Shown piece after piece: positions 33,440 through 45,300 of a stretch of DNA of 64,000 bases (the first letter of the stretch is position 1; every line of letters begins with the position of its first letter). The notes under the pieces are model-generated. The model had not been told where the DNA came from and made no database searches. It was given only the letters and a program-made list of their open reading frames with translations. Location: NCBI GenBank assembly GCA_025526995.1, contig JAHLKG010000027.1, forward strand, positions 62,001 through 126,000. The letters run 5' to 3'. Made by a program: the position numbers and the translations under genes. The DNA comes from Powellomyces hirtus (lineage: Eukaryota; Chytridiomycota; Chytridiomycetes; Spizellomycetales; Powellomycetaceae).

Positions 33440-34380
33440 CGAGTCAGTTCTCATGTCTTGAGCATTGAAGAGCCGCGATACTCCTTGGGTTGCTAACACG
33501 GTTGTTGGTCCCTTGAGAACGACTATACTGGACGGTGATCAGCACGCCAGATTTTGAGCGCTTCCGTGTTGCGTAATGCCGCTTCCGGTTCCCAAGTGGA
33601 GTCCGGATACCCAACCCATTTGACAAGGAATTCGCGCTTCCGACGACGACGTCGCTCATCGAGGATCTTTAATGGCGAATTCAGGTTGTCCCCGTGTAAT
33701 GACGGGGTCTTCGGGCGAAGGTGAACGTTTCCGAAGAGGATGGTCAGATGCGACGTGTGGTCGTAGAATGTTGACATGGAAGTAAGGCCAGATGTTGCCA
33801 ATCACTGTATTTCTGAGATCGAGACGGTAGGTGTCAGGATGAGGTCCTTTCTCGATGACACGAAATGGGCACTTCGCGAGAAGTTTGTTTGGTTTGACAT
33901 CGTCGAATTCTACTGTCAAGTGTGCGATTGAGATCGACTTGATCACCGATGGAAAACGCAATCGGTGGCATCGGGCATTAAATCGGAGCTCATATTGGTC
34001 TTGAGCGTCACGAAGTAGTTGTTGGACGATGAGTGTGATGTCTTTAACAGCAGCTTGGACTCGGAGTATGTCTTCACATTGAGGCACCGTCATCGCATTG
34101 AGAAGATGGGGTGCGATAATGTTTTTAACTCTTGCTCGCACCCTCATCTTAACCAGACCTGCAGTCCACATCACCACGCATGACGCTGGCCAAATGCACA
34201 TAAATGCAGAGAATGGAAGCAAAGCAATGGCATGACGTAAAAGCCCAGTGTCAAACATGAACCAGCAGAAGCTCCCCATGCAGCATGCCTTGGAAGTTCG
34301 AAGTTGGGAATCAAGTGTGAGGGAGCACCAGAGATATGAAATCGATGGGCACATGATTTGGACAGGAACAGACAACACCG
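33440..34380 (-). mobile_element. Chromovirus (Ty3/gypsy) fragment: integrase C-terminus and chromodomain, frameshifted
   Basis: On the minus strand, about 34070-33700 encodes the end of a retroviral-type integrase: LLRDAQDQYELRFNARCH, then KPNKLLAKCPFRVIEKGPH and YRLDLRNTVIGNIWPYFHVN, the GPY/F-like module. Next comes a chromodomain, LKILDERRRRRKREFLVKWVGYP with STWEPEAALRN, the hallmark of chromoviruses that target heterochromatin. The integrase and chromodomain are in different frames. The frame changes near 33665, after PEFAIK, and the integrase frame then meets a stop. Upstream of about 34100 homology fades. The fragment begins only about 25 bp past the stop of the same-strand gene at 34404. 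Confidence 0.8.
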
Positions 34381-34403
34381 GACGCTTTTCATAATTAGCC
34401 TCA

Positions 34404-37043
34404 TCAGTAACCCAGGCCCAAATAGTCTAAAACTGGGTGGTCCCCTCCTTGAACCGTCGGTCCTAAGATATCCTGATCGACTTTCTCCTTGCGACGAGAT
34501 GGTGCATTTCTCCACCGCTTCCCATTCGCAGCGGTGTCCAAGAGCTCAAATCCTCCGCCAATATCCTCAAGCGTGAGCTGGAACCCACCGCCACCTCCTG
34601 ACTGGAATGGCGCCCGGCTTGGGTTGGTTTCGCTGGTGGTCGCAACGGGCCAAACAGCGTGCATACGATCGGCGGCGGGAAGGGGGAGAGTGGTGGATGG
34701 TGGCAAGCTACCGGCAGGAGCCCAGGCCGCCAATTTGTTGTTTCCTATGCCGTTGCTGCTGCTGCTTTTAATGGTGCTCATATCTATCGAGCCAATGCCA
34801 GCGAGCAAACGGTTCGTGAACCTGCGTTCGTCAAGCAAGGTTTCGCGCAGGGCCTGATTGCGTTCCTCCATGTTCTTGACCGCCTCGGTTGCAGCATGCG
34901 GATGCTGCTGTAAGACCTGTGCGCGCACTCCAAACGTCGCATGTACCTGGCGCCGAAAGTGATCTGCGCGTGCTGCCACGGACGCTAGCATGGTCCGTTT
35001 CTGTTCAACAGTTTGCTCGAGCCTCTCGAGGGCCTGCTGCAGCCGTGCACGTTCTTGTGTGCATTCTTCCATTTCCGCTGTGATTGCCCGCTCCTGGTCT
35101 TTACGAGGTTGCTCCAGCGCAGTCTGGATGTCCCCCGTTTCCTGCTCAATCTGATGCGAGAATCGTTCCACCTGCTTAGTTTCGACTTCGCATTGGCTAG
35201 TGAAGCGCGCAATCTCCTGCATGGTTCGCTTGTACTCGGCCTTGAGATTATCGACCTCCTGGTTCTCCTCCGCGGCGGCTGTAGTGATCTCCTGGACTTT
35301 CGATGCCGTCTTGTCATCCAGGGCCACTTCTTTGATCCACTGCTTCTTTGCGATCTCCAGTTCCGCCTTCAGAGATTCCTTAGATTTGATGACATCCTTC
35401 TTGAGCTTCTTCATCTCTGCCTGCTGAGCCTTCTTGTCCGTTCGGAGTCCCTCCACTTGAGCACTGAGACTTTCCAGCGTGGCCCGCTTTGCTTCTAACT
35501 TTGCTTGCTGCGCGGGACAACCTCTACTGCGCACGGGTAGGGGAGCTTCGGCCGGTTTGTAACTTTGTTCTATAGCCGGTGATACGTGGGTCGCGGGTAT
35601 CTTCTCCGGAGTTCGAATGCGGACCGGTACGGACCAAAAGCCTTTGATTCCTACTAGTACTCTGAACTTGCTCCCGATTGGAAGATGGTGAATGACGACC
35701 TCTTCCTTCTCGAGGCATATCCTGAGCAGTCTCCTATCCCATATATGACCATTCATGGACACCTCAAAATCGGCAATGTCGATGGTGGCACTGCCGCTTT
35801 GCGGAGGGAGTGCCAAAGCGCCCAAATTGCCTATTGGCGGCAACGCAGTGACTGATAGGGGTGGTGAGAGGCCGTTATGCCTGGGCGTCTCACCCGCTTT
35901 GAGGGGCGGATTGAAACCCGCCAGCGAACACAGCGAGACTATCAAACTTTCAGGCAACGTCCATGATAACGTAGCAGAATCCTGACGGACTTCCAGCACG
36001 CACAGTTCAAATCGCGAATGGGTTTGATATTGATTGGAGTAATAGTAAGACTTCCTCGGCTCAAGGATGGTCGTGTTGGTGTTGATGATGGGAGAGTCGG
36101 TGGGATTGGTGTTGCTGCTAATGTTTCGGCGTCTTCTCCACCCCGCGCGTGCGAAAAGATTGGAACCTCTGCGCGCGAATGATGATTTTTTCTTGACACC
36201 GCTCCAGACGGTTAGGTCGCCATTGACGCCGCTGCAGCATACGCGGCGCATGTATCGCCATTCCACTGCCCTTTCTACAAGTGTCCGCGACAGACAATAG
36301 AAACCATGGGACAGGGAATGCAAACATGCAATCAAGTCCAACCCGTTCCGCGGTGGATCTTTGGCATAGCAATCGATACCAATGAATAGCGCGACGGCAA
36401 CCCACCTTGTCACACCAAAATCTCGCAGTCGAACGGCAAACGACAGATACATGGCGGCATTGGCGACGGTGGGCAAGATGCGGCCATACACTTCAGAGCG
36501 CACTGCAGTCCATAGTGCGAGATTCACGACAAAGGTCGTCAGACACACGGTCGAGAACACATCCGAGCCCATCCCTCGCGCGCGTTGGAACGCCGTTGCT
36601 GAGAAAACCGTAAAGGCGAGCCATTCTGCTCGTACCGGCAGAAACAGACAAGTTGTCGCGAGCCAGGTGATAGTCCAAAAAGCAATGAGCGTTTGGAGGA
36701 ACCATCTGTTTGCCAAGGCATCCACGTATCCGATTGTCTCGGCAAGAAGATCGAAATCCTGGGCTTTGTCGCATATGTCCAGATGCCCAGCTGCGGGAAA
36801 CGATCCACGATGCCAGTCGACGGGCTGGCGGGCTTTTGCCAGCTCGGCGGCTTCTTTCTGCAAATCGTAAGAGTAGGTGGCGGTCGTTGCGTTGGTCGAG
36901 GGCAAGTCTTTCGTAGGCATGTTCATGATCTTCCACACAGGACGATTTTTTGGAAAGGAACCACGCTCCGACCTGGCCTTCTGCACGTCGAACCCTTTCG
37001 GTACAGAGCAGCGAAGCGGTCGTGCTGCTGCGTTGGAAGCCAT
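34404..37043 (-). CDS. Multi-pass membrane protein with FN3-like domain and coiled coil, family unknown
   Basis: A single exon encodes 879 aa. Residues 1-105 are soluble. About 115-226 contain four or five hydrophobic helices (LQTLIAFWTITWLATTCLFL, VFSTVCLTTFVVNLALWTA, VTRWVAVALFIGIDCY). A basic linker (KKKSSFARRGSN, WRRRRN) follows. Residues about 345-480 look like a fibronectin type III fold: FELCVLEVRQDSATLSWTLPE at the start, FEVSMNG in the middle, and IHHLPIGSKFRVLVGIKG with the typical L-x3-T/S-x-Y/F-like spacing at the end. From 510 to about 720 runs a long charged coiled coil. The last 150 residues are Gly/Pro/Ser-rich. With the helices in an internal membrane, the FN3 and coiled coil would face the cytosol. 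I do not recognise the family, so the role (tether or scaffold) is inference. Confidence 0.8.
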   Translation of the reverse strand: MASNAAARPLRCSVPKGFDVQKARSERGSFPKNRPVWKIMNMPTKDLPSTNATTATYSYDLQKEAAELAKARQPVDWHRGSFPAAGHLDICDKAQDFDLLAETIGYVDALANRWFLQTLIAFWTITWLATTCLFLPVRAEWLAFTVFSATAFQRARGMGSDVFSTVCLTTFVVNLALWTAVRSEVYGRILPTVANAAMYLSFAVRLRDFGVTRWVAVALFIGIDCYAKDPPRNGLDLIACLHSLSHGFYCLSRTLVERAVEWRYMRRVCCSGVNGDLTVWSGVKKKSSFARRGSNLFARAGWRRRRNISSNTNPTDSPIINTNTTILEPRKSYYYSNQYQTHSRFELCVLEVRQDSATLSWTLPESLIVSLCSLAGFNPPLKAGETPRHNGLSPPLSVTALPPIGNLGALALPPQSGSATIDIADFEVSMNGHIWDRRLLRICLEKEEVVIHHLPIGSKFRVLVGIKGFWSVPVRIRTPEKIPATHVSPAIEQSYKPAEAPLPVRSRGCPAQQAKLEAKRATLESLSAQVEGLRTDKKAQQAEMKKLKKDVIKSKESLKAELEIAKKQWIKEVALDDKTASKVQEITTAAAEENQEVDNLKAEYKRTMQEIARFTSQCEVETKQVERFSHQIEQETGDIQTALEQPRKDQERAITAEMEECTQERARLQQALERLEQTVEQKRTMLASVAARADHFRRQVHATFGVRAQVLQQHPHAATEAVKNMEERNQALRETLLDERRFTNRLLAGIGSIDMSTIKSSSSNGIGNNKLAAWAPAGSLPPSTTLPLPAADRMHAVWPVATTSETNPSRAPFQSGGGGGFQLTLEDIGGGFELLDTAANGKRWRNAPSRRKEKVDQDILGPTVQGGDHPVLDYLGLGY

Positions 37044-37628
37044 TTTGCCTCAGCACGGTGAGTTGCGCCCAAGGTGCTTCTGCATTCGTTTCCGGGTTGC
37101 GAGCGAGAGCAGCACAATCTGCCCGACGGTGTTCTATACACGGATCTGTGGCAAGACGGAGGGCGTCACAGACAACACCCTTGTGACCCAGTGGACGAAT
37201 CGTTTCTTTTTTTTTCCCTCCGACTGCAATAGCCGTGTAGAAGCAATTACCTCGGAGGGTGCAGCTTGTGCACCACCAGCATGGGTAACAAGAATGTGAC
37301 AAACCGAGCGCGTCTCGTTTGTTTCTCCACGCATTCAACCCTTACATGTGCCCAGTACCTACTGCGAGCTCCGTCAATCTGTGCTGTCGCCAATAAATGG
37401 CACGACAGGAAAGGTAGATATGGGGAAAGGGAAGCGGCCCGTCGACGAAGGTTTATGATAGTAAGACTCCCCTGCCTATCTTAAACGAGTATATGTATGT
37501 ACAAGGTGAATCGGAATGGTGGTCTTCGACGACGTCAGGAATAAAGACGACTTTCCGCTCAAATTCGGAGGGGTATGGAACAGTGCTCCTTTAGCACAGG
37601 GAGAAACAATCACATCAACGGGATTTTT
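37044..37628. other. Intergenic: promoter of the FN3/coiled-coil gene and 3' end of the next minus-strand gene
   Basis: No gene is recognised, and a T-run lies at 37205-37215. Open frames on both strands that overlap the FN3 gene's 5' end lack conserved features. Confidence 0.45.
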
Positions 37629-38386
37629 CTATCTTTGTGGAGGCCCTCGACGAGCAAGATGCAGTGCTCTCAGCAGATCGTTCATCCCACCATAAGTGTT
37701 ATGTGCCAGCGAGGGTTGCTCCTGGCCGTTTGAATGCGCTTCTGTACGATTATGTAGTTCGCTGGTATCGCCGCGAGTGGCACGTGTGTCGTGTATAGCG
37801 TGCAGATATGTGTTGATTTCGGTATATGTTGTGTTGATGGGCGCTTTCTCGTCGGGTCGAGATCGTAGAGAGATGCGGATGGGCGCTTGATTAAATAAGT
37901 GATTGCAGGCGGAAGCAGGAGTCGGTTCGATAAGGCTACAGGGTGGAATAAATTGCGGGATGAATATAATAGTCAAACCTCCGACCACAATCGCGGTGTT
38001 CCAGGAACCTACCTTGCATTGGTAAAGTCCTTTGACCGCTTGCTTTCTCGCTCTTCACTATGGCGCCGCTGCATTTGTTCAGACTCGGCAGCAACTGCCA
38101 GATTCTGCACAGACGACATTTGACTGTGCGCCCCATCTATTGGCGGCTGCCACAGATTATCTACCCTCTCGCCATTCCGGTCCCCATTCTCATGTCCGCT
38201 CCGCCACTTGTCCGAGTCGTCGGCATCTTCCTCGCTCCGCCTTCGTTTTGTTCCTCTCATGGGGGCATAACTTCTATATGGTGCCGTATAGGTCATGGTA
38301 TTTGGGCGGAAGCTTATCAAATCCGCTTGGGAATGAAGAACGGTAGCAGGAGCCCCGGGTGGGAATTGTGTTGCTATTGCGGCCAT
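37629..38386 (-). CDS. Hypothetical basic protein with nuclear-localisation-type motif
   Basis: Exons 38386-38013 and 37935-37629 join across a 77-bp phase-2 intron (GTAGGT donor, TGTAG acceptor) to give 226 aa. The N-terminal half is polar and contains GTKRRRSEEDADDSDKW, a classical basic NLS followed by an acidic patch, and later RRHSEERESKRSKD. The C-terminal half, NTTYTEINTYLHAIHDTR through to GGMNDLLRALHLARRG, contains two short amphipathic helices and looks like the conserved part. An earlier in-frame GTG exists at 38452 but the first ATG is at 38386. I recognise no family. It could be a small transcriptional or chromatin accessory protein. The clean splice is the main support. Confidence 0.55.
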
Positions 38387-39312
38387 GTGCACTTTCGTGA
38401 AGCTTCTCCGGGAGACAGTGGGAGAGCTGAGTCTTTGTTCTTCCGTTATCACAAGTAGATGTCAAACGTCTTACTGCTTACGCCGTTTTGGTTTCTATGT
38501 GAAATGCGGTAGGTGCAAACAAACGGACGGTTGACTTTTGGATGGAAACTGTCAGAGGCTCAGACAAGAGTCGAGGTAGACGCGCGATTCATCCACGTGA
38601 CTTCTTACTGCGCAATTACATAAGCAAATTTCAAAGCAAGCTCCGCTCATGTCGCTGTTGACGGCTTGCGGAAGGGACAGGAAAGCGTCATCAACATATA
38701 ATTATTTGTGTAAAACTTTTGCAGCTTCGCCAAGGCCGTCTGATTCATACTGTATGTTAGAGCCTGGAATGCAAAAAAACAACAACTGCGGGACATGTGG
38801 TGAACTCAGAAAGGAGTCTCCTTAGAAGAAAATACTAAATTAGGCTCATGCGCGGAGATATACTGTGACTGTTCTTCGTCACCTCGTGATACCCGAATTG
38901 TGGATCCCTTGGCTTCTTGTTTATTGTGGGCTGCTTCGTCAGGCTTAACAAATTTACCCAACCATCCCCACACAACATATCCGCAATCGTCAGTTGCACA
39001 CTCGACGTGGGCGTTTGAAGCATCCATCACATCTTCACAACCTTCATAGTGCGTTGCATAGAGCTGAATCGGCTATCACTATTCCTTGCATTCTAGTCCT
39101 TGTTTACTACTTTGGCCACGGAAGAAACGTCTGCCGACGAGGACGGAGGGAGGCAGAAACCTGGTCTTCGCATTTCTACGGGCATCCAGCATTGCGAACA
39201 GCAGTCCTCGCCAACGTCCAAACCCTGCGTGGGTAGGATCCAGAAACAAGTGTGCGCTGCTTGCCTCTGAACTCATTCCCCAATTGGGTGCCCGCCGAAT
39301 CTACTTAGCACA
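38387..39312. other. Divergent intergenic region upstream of the FHA gene
   Basis: About 0.9 kb between divergent starts. AT-rich near 38690-38760. No gene is seen. Confidence 0.45.
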
Positions 39313-42300
39313 ATGTCAGAAACCACCACCAGCAGGCACAACGCCGACCTCAACCAGCTCATCGATCAGTTTGCGCGAGAAGCACAGTCGCTCGTTCTTT
39401 CCTACCAGAAGCTCATCGGCAACACCGGATCATCGGAAACCTTGAACAGCCAATGGAAAGCGATCGAGAGCGCAGCCGGGTCGCTACAGCATGCAATTGG
39501 AACACGCGACGAGACCCTGGTGCCGCATGTCGCTCAATTGCGGATGGTCGTTGAGAGGATTTTGAAGCAGCAGGAACAGAACGAGGGAAAGCGACCGCAG
39601 GCCGACAGGGATTTTACGAAAAGCGTCCTGGCGCTGTTGACCGCCGTAAAGGAAGTCGTCAAGGTCCATGTGGAGCAACCCCACGCTGCAAGTACCATGC
39701 CGAACGCGCAAACTGCATCTGAAGAGAAGAAAGACGTTGAAGGCGGAAATGCTGCGGCGGATACATCGCAGCAGCAATCGGGAGTTCAGCCACTCCGTCC
39801 CTCCCGTGGAGATCATCCCAGCGGCGGCAACGGCAGGCTCCTTGCCCCAGATGCACCGGAATTGCACGCACCCCCACGGTCCAGCTCGCAACGGCAAGCC
39901 TTGGATGCCGTTGCTGCAGGCCTAGACAACCCGTCCCAAGCAGTCGGTGCCAATATCAGCTCGAGCAGCAGCCAGGACACCACCACAGAACCACCCCTGC
40001 CACCTCTGTTCACGAAACCCGTGCGTTCCAGCCCGTCGAGGACAAACAGCCGCGAGTTGTTGAACAGATATTCGACAAGCGATGGGCACATGTCTGATTC
40101 GGCCGAAAGTTTGACGCGCGGGCAGGTCCGCAGACCATCGCATATGGGCAGCCAGGAAATGAAACCCATCTCTAACTCGACCGAGAGTTTGACTCGCGGA
40201 CAGGTCCGCAGGCCTTCGCATTTGGGCAGTCAGGAAATGAAATCCTTCGCTGCTGATGAAAACCGCAAATCCCCCATCGGCTCGGCAGAAGAGATGGGCG
40301 CTGACTCTGGATCCGATGTCGCTTCACATAATATCCGAATAGAGATTCACCAGGACGCAGACCGCAAGTTACCTCCTTTGGAAAGTGTTGCAGAAAATCG
40401 ACAAGCTGAATCCCATCGGCTGTCAAATATTAAGGAACAAGCATTGCCCGTCAGAGAGACCGCAGATGCAACACAGCCAGGAACGGACGCGAAAGTCGAC
40501 AGTGAGGATAATCATTACGATGAGGACGAGTCTGCCGCCCTTCTCGTCACCCCATCTAGCATTCGCGTCCGAGACTTTGCATATGATTCTGGAGAAGGAG
40601 TCAAGTACGATTCACGCGGAAATGTCATCGAAGACATCCACGATAACAGCGTTGCTCTAACTTCTGCATTTACCAACGAGTCCAAACCGAGTGCGGAAAA
40701 CGAACAGGACCGGGAATCCAACTCTGATCGACATGATGATGAGCGAGTGACAGACGTGACTCGTGCTGGTGCTAGTCAAACTGAGCAGACAGAAGAGGCC
40801 GCGAGGCCCGAACTTACCCCTCTCACCACAACGCAGCCTGTGAGCAAACTAGCAAGCATTGTGAGCCCCATATTCGGGGTTCTGACACCAAAGCCCGAAA
40901 CAGCACCGTCGAAAAGCGCTATACCAGCGGCTACGATCAAAATAGTAGCACCAACTGCACAACGCACCACGCAACCTTCCCAACACAGCGAAATCCCGTC
41001 GTCAAGCCTCACTCGTGCCAAAGCTGAGTTGTTCAAACAACACGCAGCCGCCGCAGCCCCACCTGTGAAAAAAGCCATCGAACTTAATCGCGCGGGTGGT
41101 GCCCCGCCTGCACGGAAACCAATTGAAGTCAATCGCGCGGGTGAGAAAAACGTCGTGCAACTCAAAACCACCGTTCCATTGAAAGACGCGCCCGAACCAG
41201 CCGCAAAAGACGCACCAATGGACCGACTCGCAGCTCTCAAAGCGCAAAAGCAAGCTAACCGACGATCTTTGATGCATGTGCCCTCCGTCCGGCAAGCAAC
41301 GGCGTTTTTTGAAAACACGATCACGAAAGTCACGGAGTCGGCCAACTCGCTCAAGCGGCCTCCGCCGGGTAGGAAACCTGGAAGTCCCGGTGGTTACAGT
41401 CCTGGTGGCGGCGGCAACAGTCCGACAAGCAATCCTTCAATCAACGCTAAAGAAGGTGCAGAGCCCATGTCGCCCATGACCAGCCACGACGAGCTACCGA
41501 TGCCGACTAGCCTCGGAGCTAGTAGGAGCAGTTTGGGCGGCACGTTGGGCAGTCTGGACCGGCTGCAGGAAGCGGGAAATAGCGAGGAAGAGGAGGAAGG
41601 GGAAAGCAGCAGTGCTTTGGAAGACTCGATGAGCGAAGAAGCCAGCCAATCTGATGATGTGGACAATGACGCAGCCGCAGATGTGTCGCTCTCTATCCCG
41701 CAAGAGAAACTACAGCCCCACCAGCAACCCGCAGAATCCCCCTTGCAGGAGTCACCCAGCACCGTCAAAGGCGACGACGAGGAGGGGACCAACAACCAAG
41801 AGCACAGCCTCACTCTCGCCGCCCCCAAATCTCGTCCTCAGAGCACCAGCAAACCGGTACAAGCCCCCGCCCTGTCTCCACAAGCACACACGCCCAGCAC
41901 TGCCGTCGAGCGCGATGACGACGAGAATGCAGACTATGAAGCCGGCGACGACTCGGGCTTCAAAGGCGGTCCCATCCGACGCGGCCCGAGTTTGCAGGAT
42001 GTGCTGGAAATGGCGAAAGATATCATTGGGGATCTGAAACAGGAGGTCAAGCAGGCGGTGTTTGGGGGTGCTGCGACGCCTGAACAGGACCCGATCACTG
42101 TGATGAGGATGACGGTGGATGACCAACAGCGTCGACAGGAGATGCAAAGTGAGAAGATGGGGAAGAATACAGATGGCGGTGAGATCCGCACTCGGCCCGT
42201 TTCTGAGAGCCGCGACAAGGACGCTGGCGCTATAACTCTACCGGTTTCCATAAACTTTGGAAAAGAAGCTAGTCTCACGGAGAAGCCCGAGGAGCAACAT

Positions 42301-45300
42301 GGGGAGCAACCTCAATCCCGCGCCGCCTCCCGCCCCGTTTCAAAGCACATCGAAACAGACATGAACGTGGGCGAACCAATCGTAACGCAACCTCAATCCC
42401 ACGCCGCCTTTCGCCCCGCTTCAAAGCACATTGAAACAGATGTGAATGTGGGCCAACCAATCGAAAAGCCGTCTCAGTCCCCCGCCGCCTCAAGGCCCGT
42501 TTCCCAGAACATCAGAACAGACTTTAGTGTCTCAGAACAGCAACCTCAATCCCGTGCCACCTCCCGACCCGTTTCAACGAACATCGAAACAGACACTGGT
42601 GACGCGGAAAGGACCGAACAGCAACAACCTCAATCCCGCGCAGGTTCCCGACCCGTGTCCAAAAACGTTGAAACGGATGTTGCATCTTCGAGGGCCCCAG
42701 CTCGCGGATCCTCTCGGCCGGTCTCCAAGAACATCACGGCAGAAAGTGGTCTACCAGAACCGTCTGAGAAAGGGCAATCGCGTGTGTCCTCTCGACCGGT
42801 CTCTGAGGCCCGCGGTAGAGTTACTGGCTATGAGGGAGGGGAGAAGACACAACAACGCGCGATCTCTCGACCCGTTTCTTGTAAACCAGGTTCTGCTCGG
42901 CCCACTCGGGAAGCACACGAGAACGAGGAAGATGATCGCTACCCTGAAGAAACAGTGTCAACTCAGGAAACAACGCTTGGTGGTCTTCTCACCGAAAATG
43001 ATGAAGAGGTGTCTGCAATCACGCATGCACAACAACCTGCGCATGAAAAGCCTGCAAACCCAGCTGCATCCGAATCCGTACCATCCACATCAGCACGTCC
43101 ACTGTCAGCCCACAACAGGACCTCCACTCGAAAGAGCAGTGCTGTTTCTCAGGATGACGAGCCCGATATCGCTAACGACGACGACACCTTCGCTCCTCTC
43201 CGCTCGCACCGAAAATCCTCCGCCAACCAGCAATCGTACGAACAAGTCCATTTTCGGAGCAACTCGCTTGTCCCCCTGCAGGATCGGGACACGCAGCCGT
43301 CATCGGAACGGCAGTCCGTGGTGTTGGGGTCTGATAGTGAAGAGAGAAGATACCCAGCACCAAAGGGCCTGCCACCTGCTACACCGGATATTGTGAACGC
43401 GTTGTTGGAGAAGAGGACGGCGGCGGCAGAGAGGAAATCGTTTGGGTTGGAGGAGAGGGGGAGTACTAGGAAGAGCCTGGGGGGTGAGGAGCAGCAGGGT
43501 GGTGTCGTAGAGAGCGCGCCACAGGAACAACCGCAGGAGCAACAGCAGCAGCAAGCTCAGCAACAGCAGGGTGGAGCGGGCATCACCAAACCCAAAGACC
43601 CGCGGCTGTTGCATTTAACCAAAAAGGAAGGATTTGCATCCAGCAGTGCGACCTTGCCCGACCAGGACGCAGAGAATGCCAACAATCTCCCTGCCACTGC
43701 TCCCACCCCTGCCCGCGAACCCCATCCACAAGCCGAATCACCCGACCTCGCCGAAAAAGCCGCCCTCTCCGCCGTAGCAGGCGCTCTCCCCACCTCCACT
43801 CCAGACGCCACCTCCACACCCACAGCAGGCACCGTCCGTCTCACGCTCTCTCCCGAAAACGGGCAATTCACCGCCTTCACGCTCAACCTGGGCAGCTCGG
43901 CGCACCGGCTGGGTCGGGGTCTGCCCAAGGAAGGGTTCCGAGCCTTCACATCGCAGGTCGTGTCGCGCAACCATTGTGATTTCCTCGCTCGTGATGGCCG
44001 CGTGTTTGTGAGGGACTGTGGGTCCAACTCGGGCACGTTTGTGAATGGAGTGCGGTTGAGCAATTTGGGGGTAGAGAGCGATTTGTGTGAAGTGAAGAAC
44101 GGGGATTCGGTGCAGTTGGGCAAGGATTATGAGGGGAAGGCGGGCGGGAATGTACCGGAAGGTAAGGGCGGCTTGTGAGGGGAAATCGACCGTGTGCGCG
44201 TAACTAAAAGCTCTACTATTTTTGTTCATTTGTGTATTGGCCAGCCCGACGCAAATGCGTCAAGATGCTCGTAAAAATCATGACCATCGATGGGCCAACT
44301 TCGCAGCCCGGAAGCAAGACTGACCTGCTGTAAGCCCAATGCTCTCCTCGGCCTTAATCCTCTCGAGAATTTCCATCTAACATGTTCTGACAATCAACCA
44401 CAGCGCAAACACGGAAAAGCAGCTCCCGCCACTTCCCGTCGCACCACCACGGACCACGTCCGAACCAGATGGCATGGACATCAATAGGGGCGACGTGAAC
44501 CTCGGGTCCAAGTACGTGTATCCGATGTGCTCTTGAAAGACTATGTACTGTTAGCTGGCACAGCTGCTCACCGAGTCTCATCATGGGATGTGTCATTTCA
44601 GTGCGTCGGTGGATTCTCTCCCGAAAGAAGCTATCAGTGCGTCTGATATCCGAGATGGACACAAAGCTGACCAAAGCGGCGGGTGAGGTCAAAGATATCC
44701 CTTCTCCTTTCCATCACTCTCGTCTCACAGATATTTTCGTTCTCTGTCTTTTATCAAATCTCAGTGGCGGTTTCCCCTCCGCAACACTCCGAATCAAAAC
44801 CAGCTCCAAAGGCGGAAGTGTTCCCGCTTCTACCTCGTTCGACGACCTGGTGCAAGCTATCGCGCGTGGTGAAATCGGTGCCAGCGGCCCTATCTTACCT
44901 ACCGAGATCGCGCCGACAGCCAGCATCACAGCCGACCAGCACCATCAACAACAACAAGCACCATCAGCCTCGCAGTCCAAACCCCGTGTGTCGCAACCGC
45001 AAGGATGGGTGGATCCAACCACAGCGGCAGCGGTGGCAGCCGCACCACTACCCGCAGAGAAGACGGCTGCGGCGAACACGAGTAGTGGGAATGTGTCGGC
45101 TGCAAGTTTGCCCCGCGGATTGTCGGTGCCGAGAAGTCGATATGCGATCTCGATTTCGGGCACCAAGGATAAGGCACGCAAGATCCATGTGGTGTCGGGT
45201 GCGGATGGGGCGGAAGGGTTGATTGTTGGGTTGAAATTCTGGGATACGAAACGGTGCGTTGGAGGAATCTCTTTTCGCGTTAAATCTCTCTTTCTCTTGC

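Noticed and set aside
36493..37338. Minus-strand open frame of 281 codons overlapping the FN3 gene's 5' end
   Set aside because: It is an alternate frame of the coding sequence at 34404-37043 and lacks the coherent membrane, FN3 and coiled-coil structure.
42310..42890. Array of repeats looking superficially like a CRISPR
   Set aside because: Units are imperfect, coding and in frame within a single 4.8-kb exon of a eukaryotic gene.
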